From Phycicoccus sp. CSK15P-2 (GTDB lineage Bacteria > Actinomycetota > Actinomycetes > Actinomycetales > Dermatophilaceae), in the NCBI RefSeq assembly GCF_016888005.1, contig NZ_JAFDVE010000017.1, forward strand, positions 1 to 64,000: a stretch of 64,000 nucleotides of DNA, written 5' to 3'. The translations under genes were made by a program, and so were the position numbers. Position 1 is the first letter of the stretch. Every line of letters starts with the position of its first letter. A model generated the notes under the pieces. The model saw nothing but the letters and a program-made list of their open reading frames with translations. It made no database searches and had not been told where the DNA came from. Positions 36,190-45,842 of the stretch are shown piece after piece.

Positions 36190-36729
36190 ATGGAGACCGA
36201 GCGTGAGGTGCTCACCTGGCAGGCCTTCGGCGACGCCGTGCGGGACCTCGCGGCGCTGGTCGCCGTGGACGGCGTACCGGACGCGGTGCTGTCCATCGCC
36301 CGGGGCGGTCTGCTCGTCGGTGGCGCGCTCGGGTACTCCCTCGGCGTGAAGACCACCTACACCCTCAACGTCGAGCTCTACACGGGGGTGGACGAGCGGC
36401 TCGGAGAGCCGCAGGTGCTCGCGCCGGTGCCCGACCTCGCCGACCTGCACGACGCCGACGTGCTGCTGGCCGACGACGTGGCCGACACCGGGCTGACGCT
36501 CCAGTGCGTCCAGGCGTTCTGCTCGGGGCGGGTCGGGCGGCTGCGCACGGCCGTCGTCTACGAGAAGCCACGCTCGGTCGTCCGACCGGAGTACGCGTGG
36601 CGCAGCACCGACCGTTGGGTCACGTTCCCGTGGAGTGCGCTGGACCCGGTGACCGCGGCGACCGGGGCCGGCCCAGCAGCGGCCGTCCCGGCGGTACCGG
36701 AAGCCGTTGCGGACACCGGACGGCTCTGA
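36190..36729 (+). CDS. Phosphoribosyltransferase
   Basis: A 179-residue type I PRTase. The PRPP loop VLLADDVADTGLTL (about residues 95-108) has the two acidic residues and the T-G-x-T turn. The N-terminal DAVLSIARGGLLVGGALGYSLG and C-terminal AWRSTDRWVTFPW resemble the xanthine/hypoxanthine PRTase group found alone in actinobacteria. The purine substrate is not determined. Ends with an Ala/Pro-rich tail. The ATG lies seven bases after CACGAT, possibly leaderless. Divergent from pyrH. Confidence 0.82.
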   Translation: METEREVLTWQAFGDAVRDLAALVAVDGVPDAVLSIARGGLLVGGALGYSLGVKTTYTLNVELYTGVDERLGEPQVLAPVPDLADLHDADVLLADDVADTGLTLQCVQAFCSGRVGRLRTAVVYEKPRSVVRPEYAWRSTDRWVTFPWSALDPVTAATGAGPAAAVPAVPEAVADTGRL

Positions 36730-36829
36730 GGGCGCCCGCCTCGAGGCCCTCAGCGGGTGGGTGCCGGCCCCGAGCGGGTTCCGCTGCGCCGTGGACCGGC
36801 CGGCCCCGACGGTCCCCGCACGATGTCGC

Positions 36830-37093
36830 TCAGATGCCTCCGCCGGCGTAGCGGAGCATGAAGTCGCGCTCGGTGTCGCGGCCACCCTCGGGGTCACGGG
36901 CGGTGTCGACGTCGTGGGTCGTCACCATGTCCTCCGGGGCCACGCGTGGCAGGTCCACGTGGACCCTCCGCCCGAGGTCGTCGGCACCTGCGTCGTCGGC
37001 ACCTGCGTCGTCGGCACCTGCGTCGTCACCACCCGGCTCCAGGTCGTCGCGCGTGCTCGACGCGGTGCCGCTCGTGTTCCGCCACTCGGTCAT
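36830..37093 (-). CDS. Small acidic protein with in-frame tandem repeat
   Basis: 87 residues, very acidic, beginning MTEWRNTSGTASSTRDDLEP, then a repeated GADDA unit, then VHVDLPRVAPEDMVTTHDVD and a fixed-looking end RDFMLRYAGGGI. A 15-base DNA unit is repeated three times plus part of a fourth at 36977-37030, giving the repeat. No family recognised. It sits between convergent-ended PRTase and tsf, whose terminator is at 37274-37305. Confidence 0.6.
   Translation of the reverse strand: MTEWRNTSGTASSTRDDLEPGGDDAGADDAGADDAGADDLGRRVHVDLPRVAPEDMVTTHDVDTARDPEGGRDTERDFMLRYAGGGI
36977..37030. repeat. 15-base tandem repeat inside the small acidic gene
   Basis: GTCGTCGGCACCTGC starts at 36977, 36992 and 37007, with a partial copy from 37022. 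On the coding strand it encodes repeating Gly-Ala-Asp-Asp-Ala. The length keeps the frame, so copy number can vary without breaking the gene. Confidence 0.85.
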
Positions 37094-37273
37094 GGGACCC
37101 ACCTCCGGTCCCATCGTCGCACGCGCGGCCCGGGAACCCACCGGATCGGCAGGGGGATCCGCGCCGCGTCGGGCCGGCACTCGCCCGACGCCACGGGGAC
37201 CTCGGAGGAATCGGTGCTCCAACCCCGGTCGGCACCACGGGGGACGCCGGCGCGGGCCCCCGCCCGGGGTACG

Positions 37274-37305
37274 ACGACGCCCCCGGGATCTCCCGGGGGC
37301 GTCGT
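37274..37305 (-). terminator. Terminator of rpsB-tsf
   Basis: ACGACGCCCCCGGGA pairs perfectly with TCCCGGGGGCGTCGT (15 base pairs, short TC loop), 21 bases past the tsf stop. One of the strongest hairpins in the window. Confidence 0.85.
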
Positions 37306-37325
37306 GGTGTGCGCGGTCGCGCCCG

Positions 37326-38162
37326 TCAGGCGTCGGCGCCGACGCGGAAGCGCGCGAAGCCGGTGGCCTCGGCACCCGCCTCACCGAGAACCGCCGCGAC
37401 GGTCTTCTTCGGCTCCTTGGCGAAGGGCTGCTCGAGAAGGACCTGCTCCTTGAAGAAGCCGTTGACCCGTCCCTCGACGATCCGCGGGAGGGCGGCCTCG
37501 GGCTTGCCCTCCTCCTTGGCGGTGGCCTCGGCGACGCGCCGCTCGTTCTCGACCGTCGTCTCGTCGATCTCGTCGCGGGTGAGCACCGAGGGGCTGAACG
37601 CGGCCACGTGCATGGCGACGTCACGGGCGACGACGTCGTCGCCGCCGGACGTCGAGACCAGGACGCCGATCTGCGCCGGCAGGTCGGGGCTGGTCTTGTG
37701 CAGGTAGGAGACGACGTGCTCGCCCTCGAGCCGAGCGACCCGCTTGACCTCGATCTTCTCGCCGATCGTCGCGTTCGCGTCGTCGAGCAGCTCCTGGACG
37801 GTCTTGCCGTCCGAGAGCGTCGAGGACAGCAGGCTGCCCGCGTCGCCCGACTTGGTCGCGACGGCCTGGGCGAGGACCTGGCCCGCGAGCTCGCCGAACT
37901 TCTCGCCCTTGGCGACGAAGTCGGTCTCGCAGAGGACCTCGACGAGGGTGCCCTCGCCGTCGCCGGCCTGGGCGGCGACGAGACCGTTCGACGTCGTGCG
38001 ACCCTCGCGCTTCGTCACGCCCTTCTGGCCCTTGACGCGCAGGATCTCCTCGGCCTTCGCCATCTCGCCGTCGGCCTCGTCAAGGGCCTTCTTGACGTCC
38101 ATCATCCCGGCGCCGGTCTTCTCGCGGAGCGCCTTGATGTCAGCGGCGGTGTAGTTCGCCAT
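37326..38162 (-). CDS. tsf: Elongation factor Ts
   Basis: Nucleotide-exchange factor that regenerates EF-Tu-GTP. 278 residues; the N-terminal UBA-like module is MANYTAADIKALREKTGAGM, then MDVKKALDEADGDMAKA-like sequence (here GEMAKAEEILRVKG), the core has VEVLCETDFVAKGEKF. Follows rpsB in the usual order, with an attenuator-like hairpin at 38202-38233 between them. Confidence 0.97.
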   Translation of the reverse strand: MANYTAADIKALREKTGAGMMDVKKALDEADGEMAKAEEILRVKGQKGVTKREGRTTSNGLVAAQAGDGEGTLVEVLCETDFVAKGEKFGELAGQVLAQAVATKSGDAGSLLSSTLSDGKTVQELLDDANATIGEKIEVKRVARLEGEHVVSYLHKTSPDLPAQIGVLVSTSGGDDVVARDVAMHVAAFSPSVLTRDEIDETTVENERRVAEATAKEEGKPEAALPRIVEGRVNGFFKEQVLLEQPFAKEPKKTVAAVLGEAGAEATGFARFRVGADA

Positions 38163-38201
38163 GGGTTCCTATCTCGCTCGTTCGTGATGGATGGGTGGTG
38201 C

Positions 38202-38233
38202 GGGTGGAGGCTGGCCGGGGCCCGCCTCCACCC
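38202..38233 (-). terminator. Attenuator-like hairpin between rpsB and tsf
   Basis: GGGTGGAGGC (38202-38211) and GCCTCCACCC (38224-38233) form a perfect 10-base-pair stem around a GC-rich 12-base loop, just after the rpsB stop. Typical place for partial termination lowering tsf relative to rpsB. Confidence 0.65.
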
Positions 38234-38243
38234 GGGGCACGGG

Positions 38244-39185
38244 TCAGGACTGCTCGGCCGGGGCCTCGGTCGCGGTCTCGGCGGGAGCCTCGCTCTGCGC
38301 CGGGACCTCGGTCGCCGCGGCGGGCTCCGTGACGGCGGACTCGGCGGCCTCCGGCGCGTCCGCGGCGGCGGTCTGGCCGGCCTCGGGCGCGACGGCCTCG
38401 GCGGCCTGCTCTGCGTCACCGGCGAGGAGCTCGCGCTCCCACTCGGCGAGCGGCTCCTCGGCCTGGGTCTCCTCGCCGGAGGCGGCCTGGCCACCGGAGC
38501 GGGCGATGAGGCCCTCGGCGACGGCGTCGGCGATGACCCGGGTCAGGAGGGTGACCGAGCGGATGGCGTCGTCGTTGCCCGGGATCTTGTAGTCGACCTC
38601 GTCGGGGTCGCAGTTCGTGTCGAGGATCGCGATGACCGGCAGGCCGAGCTTGCGGGCCTCGTCGACGGCGAGGTGCTCCTTCTTGGTGTCGACGACCCAG
38701 ACCGCGGACGGGACCTTGGTCATCGACCGGATGCCGCCGAGCGTCTTCTCGAGCTTCTCCTTCTCACGGCTCATCATGAGGAGCTCCTTCTTCGTGCGGC
38801 CGCTGCCGGCGACGTCGTCGAAGTCGATCTCCTCGAGCTCCTTGAGGCGCGTGAGGCGCTTGGAGATGGTCTGGAAGTTCGTGAGCATGCCGCCGAGCCA
38901 GCGGTGGTTGACGTACGGCATCCCGACCCGGGTCGCCTGCTCGGCGACGGGCTCCTGTGCCTGACGCTTGGTGCCGACGAAGAGGATCGTGCCGCCGTGG
39001 GCCACGGTCTCCTTGACGAACTCGTAGGCGTTGTTGATGTACGTCACCGACTGCTGCAGGTCGATGATGTAGATGCCGTTGCGCTCCGTCATGATGAAGC
39101 GCTTCATCTTGGGGTTCCAGCGACGGGTCTGGTGCCCGAAGTGGACGCCGCTCTCGAGGAGCTGGCGCATGGTGACGACGGCCAT
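38244..39185 (-). CDS. rpsB: Ribosomal protein S2 with long acidic C-terminal tail
   Basis: The core (about residues 1-230) has [40 protein letters not shown] and [20 protein letters not shown], all diagnostic of S2. The total of 313 residues exceeds E. coli S2 (241) because of a C-terminal tail of about 80 residues made mainly of Ala, Glu, Pro and Thr (for example [18 protein letters not shown]). A similar tail is on S16 at 52329. First gene of the rpsB-tsf operon. Confidence 0.96.
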   Translation of the reverse strand: MAVVTMRQLLESGVHFGHQTRRWNPKMKRFIMTERNGIYIIDLQQSVTYINNAYEFVKETVAHGGTILFVGTKRQAQEPVAEQATRVGMPYVNHRWLGGMLTNFQTISKRLTRLKELEEIDFDDVAGSGRTKKELLMMSREKEKLEKTLGGIRSMTKVPSAVWVVDTKKEHLAVDEARKLGLPVIAILDTNCDPDEVDYKIPGNDDAIRSVTLLTRVIADAVAEGLIARSGGQAASGEETQAEEPLAEWERELLAGDAEQAAEAVAPEAGQTAAADAPEAAESAVTEPAAATEVPAQSEAPAETATEAPAEQS

Positions 39186-39507
39186 CGTCGTTCTCCTTGT
39201 GCTGTGTGGTTGTCAGTTACGTCGGTGGTGCCCGAGCCCCGGAGGGTGGGCCCACCTGCCTGGCGTCCTGACGCACCCCGGACGGCCCGGCCGCGAAGGC
39301 CGTGTCCGTCACTGCCGTGGTGCGCCCTGCTCGGAGGAGACCTCGTCGCAGGAAGGTGACGCGCGAATTTTCGGCACCGTGTGCGAGCACACGAGAACCA
39401 GCGGACATCGTACGTGGAGGGGGTGCCTCAGTGGAAATCGGACAGCGGCCGTGTGGGCTCCCGGAGACGTCGTCGCGTGCGCGGGCGCCGCCGCATAGCC
39501 TGCGACC
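39186..39507. promoter_or_regulatory. Intergenic region upstream of rpsB, with inverted repeat
   Basis: 322 bases between divergent rpsB and the aminotransferase. A perfect inverted repeat CGTGTGC-GA-GCACACG lies at 39378-39393. On the minus strand a -10-like TACGAT lies at about 39405-39410. On the plus strand TAGCCT (39496-39501) lies six bases before the aminotransferase ATG. I see no further gene; it presumably holds the rpsB promoter and a long leader. Confidence 0.5.
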
Positions 39508-40668
39508 ATGCCCTCCTCCCCCGGCCACCCCGCCATGGCCCCGTTCGGCACCACGATCTTCGCGACGATGACACAGCTGGCCGTCGACCTCGACGCGGTG
39601 AACCTCGGGCAGGGCTTCCCGGACACCGACGGACCGCCGGAGGTGCTGGAGGCGGCGGTCGAGGCCATCCGGTCGGGCCGCAACCAGTACCCGCCCGGGA
39701 TCGGCGTCCCCGAGCTCCGGCAGGCCGTCTCCGCCCACCAGGAGCGGTTCTACGGGCTGCGCCCCGACCCCGACACGGAGGTCCTCGTCACGGTGGGGGC
39801 CACCGAGGCGCTCGCCGCGGCGGTCCTCGCGCTCGTGCGGCCCGGGGACGAGGTCGTGACGTTCGAGCCGTACTACGACAGCTACGCCGCGAACATCGCC
39901 ATGGCCGGTGGGGTGCGGCGCACCTCGCTGCTGCGCTTCCCCGACCTCTCGGTCGACGAGGCGTCGCTGCGGGCCGCCTTCTCCGCGCGCACCCGGCTCG
40001 TCCTGCTCAACTCCCCGCACAACCCGACGGGGAAGGTGTTCAGCAGGGAGGAGCTCGAGCTCGTCGCCGAGCTGGCGCGTGAGCACGACACCTGGGTCGT
40101 CACCGACGAGGTCTACGAGCACCTCGTCTTCGACGGGCTGCGGCACGTCCCGCTCGCGACCCTGCCGGGGATGGCCGAGCGCACCGTGACGATCTCCTCC
40201 GGCGGGAAGACGTTCTCGACGACGGGCTGGAAGGTCGGCTGGATGACCGGCCCGGCGGAGGCGGTGGCCGCGGCCCGCGCGGTCAAGCAGTTCCTCACCT
40301 TCGTCGGCAGCGGCCCGTTCCAGCCGGCCGTCGCGCACGGGCTGGGTCTGCCGGACGAGGTCTTCACCGGGCTGGCGGCATCCCTCCAGGACCGACGTGA
40401 CCGCCTGGTCGCGGGGCTGCGCGACGTCGGTTTCGAGGTCCCAGTCCCGCAGGGCGGGTACTTCGTCGTCGCCGACGCCGCTCCGCTGGGCGTCGAGGAC
40501 GCCGTGTCGTTCTGCCTCGAGCTGCCGGAACGCGCGGGGGTGGTCGGCGTCCCGGCATCCGCGTTCTACGACGACGCGCGGGCCGGCCGCTCGCTCGTGC
40601 GTCTCGCCTTCTGCAAGCGCCCGGAGGTCCTCGACGAAGGGGTACGGCGGCTGCGCGCCGCGTTCTGA
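39508..40668 (+). CDS. Class I/II PLP aminotransferase
   Basis: A 386-residue aminotransferase. NLGQGFPDTDGPPEVLEAA and LLNSPHNPTGKVFSREEL are the family substrate-binding motifs. The PLP lysine is in TISSGGKTFSTTGWKVGWM, and the Arg that binds the carboxylate is in SLVRLAFCKR. The group includes methionine aminotransferase/kynurenine transaminase (YbdL-like) and N-succinyldiaminopimelate aminotransferase (DapC). This arrangement cannot decide between them. Probably leaderless (TAGCCT at 39496-39501). Confidence 0.87.
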   Translation: MPSSPGHPAMAPFGTTIFATMTQLAVDLDAVNLGQGFPDTDGPPEVLEAAVEAIRSGRNQYPPGIGVPELRQAVSAHQERFYGLRPDPDTEVLVTVGATEALAAAVLALVRPGDEVVTFEPYYDSYAANIAMAGGVRRTSLLRFPDLSVDEASLRAAFSARTRLVLLNSPHNPTGKVFSREELELVAELAREHDTWVVTDEVYEHLVFDGLRHVPLATLPGMAERTVTISSGGKTFSTTGWKVGWMTGPAEAVAAARAVKQFLTFVGSGPFQPAVAHGLGLPDEVFTGLAASLQDRRDRLVAGLRDVGFEVPVPQGGYFVVADAAPLGVEDAVSFCLELPERAGVVGVPASAFYDDARAGRSLVRLAFCKRPEVLDEGVRRLRAAF

Positions 40669-40759
40669 CCGTCGTCCACAGGAGCGCGTCGTCCGGTCCC
40701 CGTCCACAGGGCTCCCGGCCGCCCTGGCCGGCCGGCGCGGCCCGGCACACGGTGGTGCC

Positions 40760-41467
40760 ATGGCTCTCCCGGCGCTGCGCCCCGTCCTTGCCCTGGCCAC
40801 CCTCGCGGGCGCGGTGGTCGCGGCCATGTCCCTCGCACCCGCCGCGGGCCCGGTCCCGGGCGCCGCCGCGGACGGCCGGGTCGTGGGGGCGACGGCACCG
40901 GCACGGTCGAGTGCTCCCCTCGGCGGCGGTCCCGGGGACGCCGCCGACGGACCCGGAGCGCTCGCCGGCAGCGTCACCTCGGTGCGTCCCGGCGGTCCAC
41001 CGGTGGCCTCGGGTGTGAGGTCGTCCGGGGAGGCGAGTCCGGTCCGGCCGCGCTGGCGGTGGCCCCTGGCGCCGCGCCCCTCCGTGGCCCGGTCCTTCGT
41101 CGCTCCACGTACCCGGTACGGCGCCGGCCACCGCGGGCTCGACCTGCGCTCGCCCGTCGGCGCGACGGTCAGGGCCGTGGAGGGAGGGGTGGTGACGCAC
41201 GTGGGTGTCCTCGCGGGGCGGGGCACCGTCACCGTGCGTCACGCGGACGGGCTGCGCAGCACCTACGAGCCGGTGGTCGGCACGGTGGGACACGGCGAGA
41301 CGGTCGTCGCGGGGCAGCCCCTGGGAACGGTGGGGGTCGGGACGTCGAGCCACTGTGCCCCCGACAGCTGCCTGCACCTCGGCGCGGTACGCGGCCGGGA
41401 CTACCTCGACCCGTACCCGCTGCTGGCGGGGGGCCGGGTCCGGCTGCTCCCCCTCACGGCGCGGTGA
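40760..41467 (+). CDS. Secreted M23 (LytM-type) peptidase
   Basis: A 235-residue protein with an N-terminal signal/membrane segment (PVLALATLAGAVVAAMSLAP) and a Gly/Pro/Ala-rich linker. The M23 domain has metal ligands H124 and D128 in GAGHRGLDLRSPVG and H206 in SCLHLGAVRG. The first His of the usual HxH motif is replaced by Cys (C204-L-H), as in many actinobacterial relatives beside rpsB. Likely cell-wall peptidase or amidase activator; activity is unproven. Confidence 0.85.
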   Translation: MALPALRPVLALATLAGAVVAAMSLAPAAGPVPGAAADGRVVGATAPARSSAPLGGGPGDAADGPGALAGSVTSVRPGGPPVASGVRSSGEASPVRPRWRWPLAPRPSVARSFVAPRTRYGAGHRGLDLRSPVGATVRAVEGGVVTHVGVLAGRGTVTVRHADGLRSTYEPVVGTVGHGETVVAGQPLGTVGVGTSSHCAPDSCLHLGAVRGRDYLDPYPLLAGGRVRLLPLTAR

Positions 41468-41476
41468 CTGCCCGGG

Positions 41477-42172
41477 TCAGCCGGCACCGGCGCCGTCGAC
41501 CACCGCAACGACCGCCGTGGGGTGGGCCGCCGACGGCGGGCCGTCCGGCTCGGCCGCCGAGACCGGCCCCGAGCGGTGCACCACGATCCAGGTCGTCGCG
41601 ATGACCACGAGGATGGCGAGCGCGGCCGCCACCGACATCCGGCGCCGGCGGGAGGTACGGGCCTGGCCGCCCCCGCGCGCAGCGGCGCGGGAATGGGCCC
41701 GGGTGCCCGGGAGGTCGGCGTTGTCGAAGCGTGCCGGCGCCAGGCCCTCGGGTGTCGCGGCTGCACGCTCGGCGCGCTGCTCCACCGGCGGGGTGGCGCG
41801 GCTCTCGACGTGGCGTGGAGGCCGACGGGCATCGGACTGCCGCACGCGACGCTCGGCAGGCGGCCTCGCCCGGTGCCGGTCGGAGCGCCGCACCACCGTC
41901 GGGCCCGCATCGGGCGCCGTGGAGTCCTCGGGACCGGCGGGGTCGGCACCGCCGCTCGGGGTCCCCCGCCGAGGGCCCGAGGACCGGCGTTCGACGGGCC
42001 GGGCAGCCGGTCCGCCACGCTTGACGTCGGCGCGCCGCTTGGGCTCGACGTACAGGCGACGTACCTCGGACACCCACTCGCTGATGTCCGCGTCGGACTC
42101 GCCGTCCGCGTCCTGCGCTCCCACGAGGTCGGGACTCGCGGGGTCGCGGTGCGCGGGGTCGGGCGTCGTCAT
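41477..42172 (-). CDS. Hypothetical single-pass membrane protein
   Basis: 231 residues. A hydrophilic, Arg/Pro-rich, probably disordered N-terminal region (about 175 residues) precedes one hydrophobic helix, MSVAAALAILVVIATTWIVV, and a short outer tail. No family recognised. It ends 9 bases from the M23 stop and starts 7 bases from the xerC stop, on the xerC strand, so it is probably co-transcribed with xerC. Confidence 0.6.
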   Translation of the reverse strand: MTTPDPAHRDPASPDLVGAQDADGESDADISEWVSEVRRLYVEPKRRADVKRGGPAARPVERRSSGPRRGTPSGGADPAGPEDSTAPDAGPTVVRRSDRHRARPPAERRVRQSDARRPPRHVESRATPPVEQRAERAAATPEGLAPARFDNADLPGTRAHSRAAARGGGQARTSRRRRMSVAAALAILVVIATTWIVVHRSGPVSAAEPDGPPSAAHPTAVVAVVDGAGAG

Positions 42173-42178
42173 GGCAGG

Positions 42179-43090
42179 TCAGGCACGGGGATGGGCTTGC
42201 GCGTAGGAGTGCTTCAGGCGGTCGACGGAGACGTGCGTGTAGATCTGGGTCGTGGCCAGCGAGGCGTGGCCGAGGAGCTCCTGGACCATCCGGAGGTCGG
42301 CGCCACCTTCGAGGAGGTGGGTCGCCGCGCTGTGGCGCAGGCCGTGCGGCCCGATGTCGGGCGCGTCGGGGACGTGGGCCACCAAGCGGTGTACGACGTC
42401 ACGGATCTGCCGCTGGTCCGCCCGGCGTCCGCGGCGCCCGAGGAGGAGGGCCGGACCGCTGCCGGCCACGGCGAGTGCCGGACGGCCCTCGGCGAGCCAG
42501 GTGCGCACCGCGTCGCGGGCCGGGACCCCGAAGGGGACGCGCCGCTCCTTGTCGCCCTTGCCGACGACCCGCAGGACGCACTGGTCGAGGTCGACGTCGT
42601 CGACGTCGAGGCCGACGAGCTCCCCGACCCGGATGCCCGTGGCGTAGAGCAGCTCCAGCGCCGCACGGTCGCGCAGGTGTACGGGGTCGGCGTCGTCCGC
42701 CGCGACGGCCGCGACCTGGAGGAGACCGACGGCCGACCGCTCGCCGAGCACGGGGGGCAGTGTGCGTTGGCGGCGGGGCGCTGCGAGCCGCAGCGACGGG
42801 TCGGCGTCCATGCGCCCGGTGCGCTCACACCACCCGAAGAACGTGCGCAGCGAGGCCGACGTGCGGGCGACGGTGGCGCGCGCCGCACCCGCGCGCGCGA
42901 CCTGGCCGAGCCAGGCGCGCAGGTCGGCGAGGGTGATGGAGCGCAGGCCGGCGTCGTCCTCGGCCCCGACGGCACCGAGGAAGGTCCCGACGTCGCGCAC
43001 GTAGGCACGGACGGTGTGGTCGGACCGCCCTCGTTCCACGCGCAGGTGGCGCTCGAACGCGTCGAGTGCCTGGGGATGCACAGCGCTCAC
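42179..43090 (-). CDS. xerC: Site-specific tyrosine recombinase XerC
   Basis: Resolves chromosome dimers at dif with XerD. The 303-residue product has an N-terminal SAM-like core-binding domain ([20 protein letters not shown]). The catalytic residues are R154 (ATGIRVGEL), K178, H249 and R252 ([12 protein letters not shown]), H275 (LLGHASL) and Y284 (IYTHVS). GTG 43090 gives the family N-terminus. Part of the conserved xerC-dprA-comM-yraN block, so it is chromosomal and not a mobile-element integrase. Confidence 0.93.
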   Translation of the reverse strand: MSAVHPQALDAFERHLRVERGRSDHTVRAYVRDVGTFLGAVGAEDDAGLRSITLADLRAWLGQVARAGAARATVARTSASLRTFFGWCERTGRMDADPSLRLAAPRRQRTLPPVLGERSAVGLLQVAAVAADDADPVHLRDRAALELLYATGIRVGELVGLDVDDVDLDQCVLRVVGKGDKERRVPFGVPARDAVRTWLAEGRPALAVAGSGPALLLGRRGRRADQRQIRDVVHRLVAHVPDAPDIGPHGLRHSAATHLLEGGADLRMVQELLGHASLATTQIYTHVSVDRLKHSYAQAHPRA

Positions 43091-43165
43091 ATGACAACGT
43101 TGGCACCACGCGCTACCAGGCGCAACGGATTCGTCGACATGTCGGCCGTTCGTCCGGCACGAAGG

Positions 43166-43181
43166 CGTGATGTACATCACA
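43166..43181. promoter_or_regulatory. Crp/GlxR-like site upstream of xerC
   Basis: CGTGATGTACATCACA matches the actinobacterial Crp/GlxR consensus TGTGANNTANNTCACA at all but the first base, and holds the 14-base perfect palindrome GTGATGTACATCAC. It overlaps the last codons of dprA and lies 76 bases before the xerC start, where it could control an internal xerC promoter. Confidence 0.5.
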
Positions 43182-44301
43182 TTGCGCTCTTCTTCCGGTA
43201 GCCCCCCGGCCCCGACTCGACGAGCCCGAGCGCCTCGAGCACGGCGAGTGCCCCGGGCACCTTGGCGGGGTCCACGCCGGCGAGCTCCGCGAGCCGGTCG
43301 GGTGTGCACCGACGGCGCATCGGGGCCACGGACCACACGGTGTGCTCGAGAGGGTCGAGGTCGTCGGTGGGCCGCCGCGGAGCGCGCCGCTCGACGTCCG
43401 GCCCCTCCCCGATGGGCGCGGCGAGGTCCAGCACGTCGTCGACGTCGGTCACGAGGACGGCCTCGGTGTCGCGCAGCAGACGGTGGCACCCGGCCGATGC
43501 CACGCTGGTCACCGGACCGGGTACCGCTCCCACGGGCAGATGGCACTCGAGGGCGTCCCGCGCGGTGACGAGCGACCCCGAGCGCAGCCCGGCCTCGACG
43601 ACGACCGTGGTCCGGGACATCGCGGCGATCAGCCGGTTGCGGGCGAGGAACCGACCGCGGTACGGCGGCGACCCGGGCGGCACCTCGCTGACAACCGCAC
43701 CGGACTCGGCGATCCGCGTCAGGTCGCGCTCGTGGGCCCGGGGGTAGGCGACGTCCACTCCGCAGGCCAGCACGGCGACCGTCGGCGCACCCGCGGCGAG
43801 GGCACCGCGGTGGGCCGCGACGTCGATCCCGTAGGCGGCGCCGCTGACCACCGTCCACCCGCGCTCGCCGAGCTCCTCCCCGAGCTCGGCCGCCACCCGA
43901 CGGCCGTACGCCGTGGCCGCCCGCGAACCGACGACGGAGACCGACCTCGCCGTCAGCGACGCGAGGTCCGCCTCGCCGCCGACGAACAGGCAGTACGGCG
44001 GATGCTTCAGGCGATCGAGTCCGGGTGGCCAGCGGTCGTCCCCGGGCACGAGGACCTGCGCCCCGATGCGCGCGACGTCGGCGACGAGGCCGTCGAGGTC
44101 GAGCCTGGGCAGCCGGACGTATAGCTCGGCGGCCGAACCGGCACGGCGCTCCCGGAGGGCCGCCAGGGCCCCGGCGCCGCCGTGCTCGGCGAGCAGGTCC
44201 CGGATCACGCCGTTGCGTGGTTCCACGAGGAAGGACAGCGCGGCGCGCGCCCAGCGGTCGTCGTCCTCGAGCCGCCCCACGGTGCGGAGCACGCCCGTCA
44301 T
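43177..44301 (-). CDS. dprA: DNA-processing protein DprA
   Basis: Loads RecA on incoming single-stranded DNA. 374 residues. The Rossmann-like DprA core has [37 protein letters not shown] and [24 protein letters not shown]-terminal winged-helix (DprA_WH) is [23 protein letters not shown] 44301 overlaps the comM stop by four bases (ATGA). Together with comM this suggests a natural-transformation toolkit, though both are widespread in non-competent bacteria. Confidence 0.94.
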   Translation of the reverse strand: MTGVLRTVGRLEDDDRWARAALSFLVEPRNGVIRDLLAEHGGAGALAALRERRAGSAAELYVRLPRLDLDGLVADVARIGAQVLVPGDDRWPPGLDRLKHPPYCLFVGGEADLASLTARSVSVVGSRAATAYGRRVAAELGEELGERGWTVVSGAAYGIDVAAHRGALAAGAPTVAVLACGVDVAYPRAHERDLTRIAESGAVVSEVPPGSPPYRGRFLARNRLIAAMSRTTVVVEAGLRSGSLVTARDALECHLPVGAVPGPVTSVASAGCHRLLRDTEAVLVTDVDDVLDLAAPIGEGPDVERRAPRRPTDDLDPLEHTVWSVAPMRRRCTPDRLAELAGVDPAKVPGALAVLEALGLVESGPGGYRKKSAM

Positions 44302-45842
44302 GCCGCCACCGCCTCGCCGCGGCGCAGCGACAGGCCGGTGACGACGTCGTCGCGGGTGGGCGCGGCCCTCCCGGCGAGGTCCGCGGAGGACCACGCGACC
44401 CGTAGCACGCGGTCGTACCCGCGCAGGGTGAGCCGACCGTGGTCGAGGGCGCGGTCGATGACGGCCGTCGCGGCCCCCGGAAGACGGAACGGTGCACGGC
44501 GCAGCACATGCCCCGGCACGAGACCGTTGACCTGCCACCCTCCGGCGGACCATCGCTCCTCCTGGACCGCGCGGGCCTGCGCCACCCGACCCGCGACCAC
44601 GCTGCTCGGCTCCGCGGTCTCGTCGGCGAAGGCCGCCCGTCGCACGGGCGGAACGTGGACCTGGAGGTCGACCCGGTCCATGAGCGGGCCGCTGAGCCGG
44701 CTCGCATACGTGCGCAGGTCCCTCGGGGAGCACGTGCAGTCCAACCCTTTGCCGTAGGCCCGGCCGCACGGGCAGGGGTTGGCCGCGAGCACGAGGAGCA
44801 CCCGGGCCGGGTACCGGACGACGTGTCGGGCCCGGGCGATGACGACCTCCCCGGACTCGAGCGGCTGGCGCAGCCCCTGGAGCACGCTCGGCCGGAACTC
44901 GGCGGCCTCATCGAGGAAGAGGACGCCTCGGTGTGCGCGGGAGACCGCACCCGGGAGGACCAGGCCGCTGCCACCACCGGTGAGTGCCGCCATCGAGGTG
45001 CTGTGGTGTGGCGCGACGAACGGCGGGGACGGGTCGAGTGCGGCGACCTCCCCCACCGGTGCCACGAGCGAGCGCACCGCGTGCACCTCGAGGGCCTCCT
45101 CCCGGGTCAGCCGGGGCAGGACGGTGACGAGACGCTCCGCGAGCATCGTCTTGCCGACACCCGGTGGACCCGTCATGAAGAGGTGGTGCGCCCCGGCCGC
45201 GGAGAGCTCGAGCGCGGCACGGGCCTCGGGCTGCCCGACCACGTCGGCCAGGTCCGCACCTCGGACCGGACCGTCCACCGGCGGCTCGCGGCGCGGCGGC
45301 TCGGGGAGCGCGTCCGGGGCGGTCACCTCGCGGTACCAGGCGACGACCTCGGCCAGCGACGACGCGGAGTGGACGGCCACACCGTCGACGAGCTGCGCCT
45401 CGGCCAGGTTCTCGTCCGGGACGACGACGTGGCGGACCCCGGCCCGGCTCGCGGCCAGGACCGCCGGCAGCACGCCCCGGACGCCACGCAGCCGGCCGTC
45501 GAGCGCCAGCTCCCCCAGATGCATCACGTCCTCCGCGACCCGCCGGTCCACGGCCCCGGATGCTGCGAGCACCGCGACGGCGATGGCGAGGTCGAAGCCC
45601 GAGCCGTGCTTCGGCACCGACGCCGGGGAGAGGTTGACGGTGACCCGGTGCGGCGGCACGGCGGCACCCACCGTCGCCGCGGCAGCCCGGACCCGGTCCG
45701 GCGCCTGGGCGCACGCGGCGTCGGGCAGCCCGCCGACGGTGAACGCGGGCAGCCCCTGCGCGACGTGGGCCTCGACGTCGACGAGCATCCCGTCGATGCC
45801 CGTGAGGGAGACCGACCGCGTCCGGGCCAGCCCGAGCGTCAC
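44298..45842 (-). CDS. comM: Mg-chelatase-like AAA+ ATPase (ComM/YifB)
   Basis: 514 residues. N-terminal Lon-protease-like domain ([21 protein letters not shown]), AAA+ module with Walker [18 protein letters not shown] and Walker [14 protein letters not shown], zinc-like cysteine cluster [19 protein letters not shown], and C-terminal Mg-chelatase helix bundle. ComM is a helicase that speeds branch migration during transformation. GTG 45842. Overlaps dprA downstream and yraN upstream by four bases each. Confidence 0.93.
   Translation of the reverse strand: MTLGLARTRSVSLTGIDGMLVDVEAHVAQGLPAFTVGGLPDAACAQAPDRVRAAAATVGAAVPPHRVTVNLSPASVPKHGSGFDLAIAVAVLAASGAVDRRVAEDVMHLGELALDGRLRGVRGVLPAVLAASRAGVRHVVVPDENLAEAQLVDGVAVHSASSLAEVVAWYREVTAPDALPEPPRREPPVDGPVRGADLADVVGQPEARAALELSAAGAHHLFMTGPPGVGKTMLAERLVTVLPRLTREEALEVHAVRSLVAPVGEVAALDPSPPFVAPHHSTSMAALTGGGSGLVLPGAVSRAHRGVLFLDEAAEFRPSVLQGLRQPLESGEVVIARARHVVRYPARVLLVLAANPCPCGRAYGKGLDCTCSPRDLRTYASRLSGPLMDRVDLQVHVPPVRRAAFADETAEPSSVVAGRVAQARAVQEERWSAGGWQVNGLVPGHVLRRAPFRLPGAATAVIDRALDHGRLTLRGYDRVLRVAWSSADLAGRAAPTRDDVVTGLSLRRGEAVAA

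Noticed and set aside
42179-43090. Tyrosine recombinase as a sign of an integrated element
   Set aside because: Full housekeeping context (dprA, comM, yraN) and typical XerC sequence; no attachment sites or cargo.
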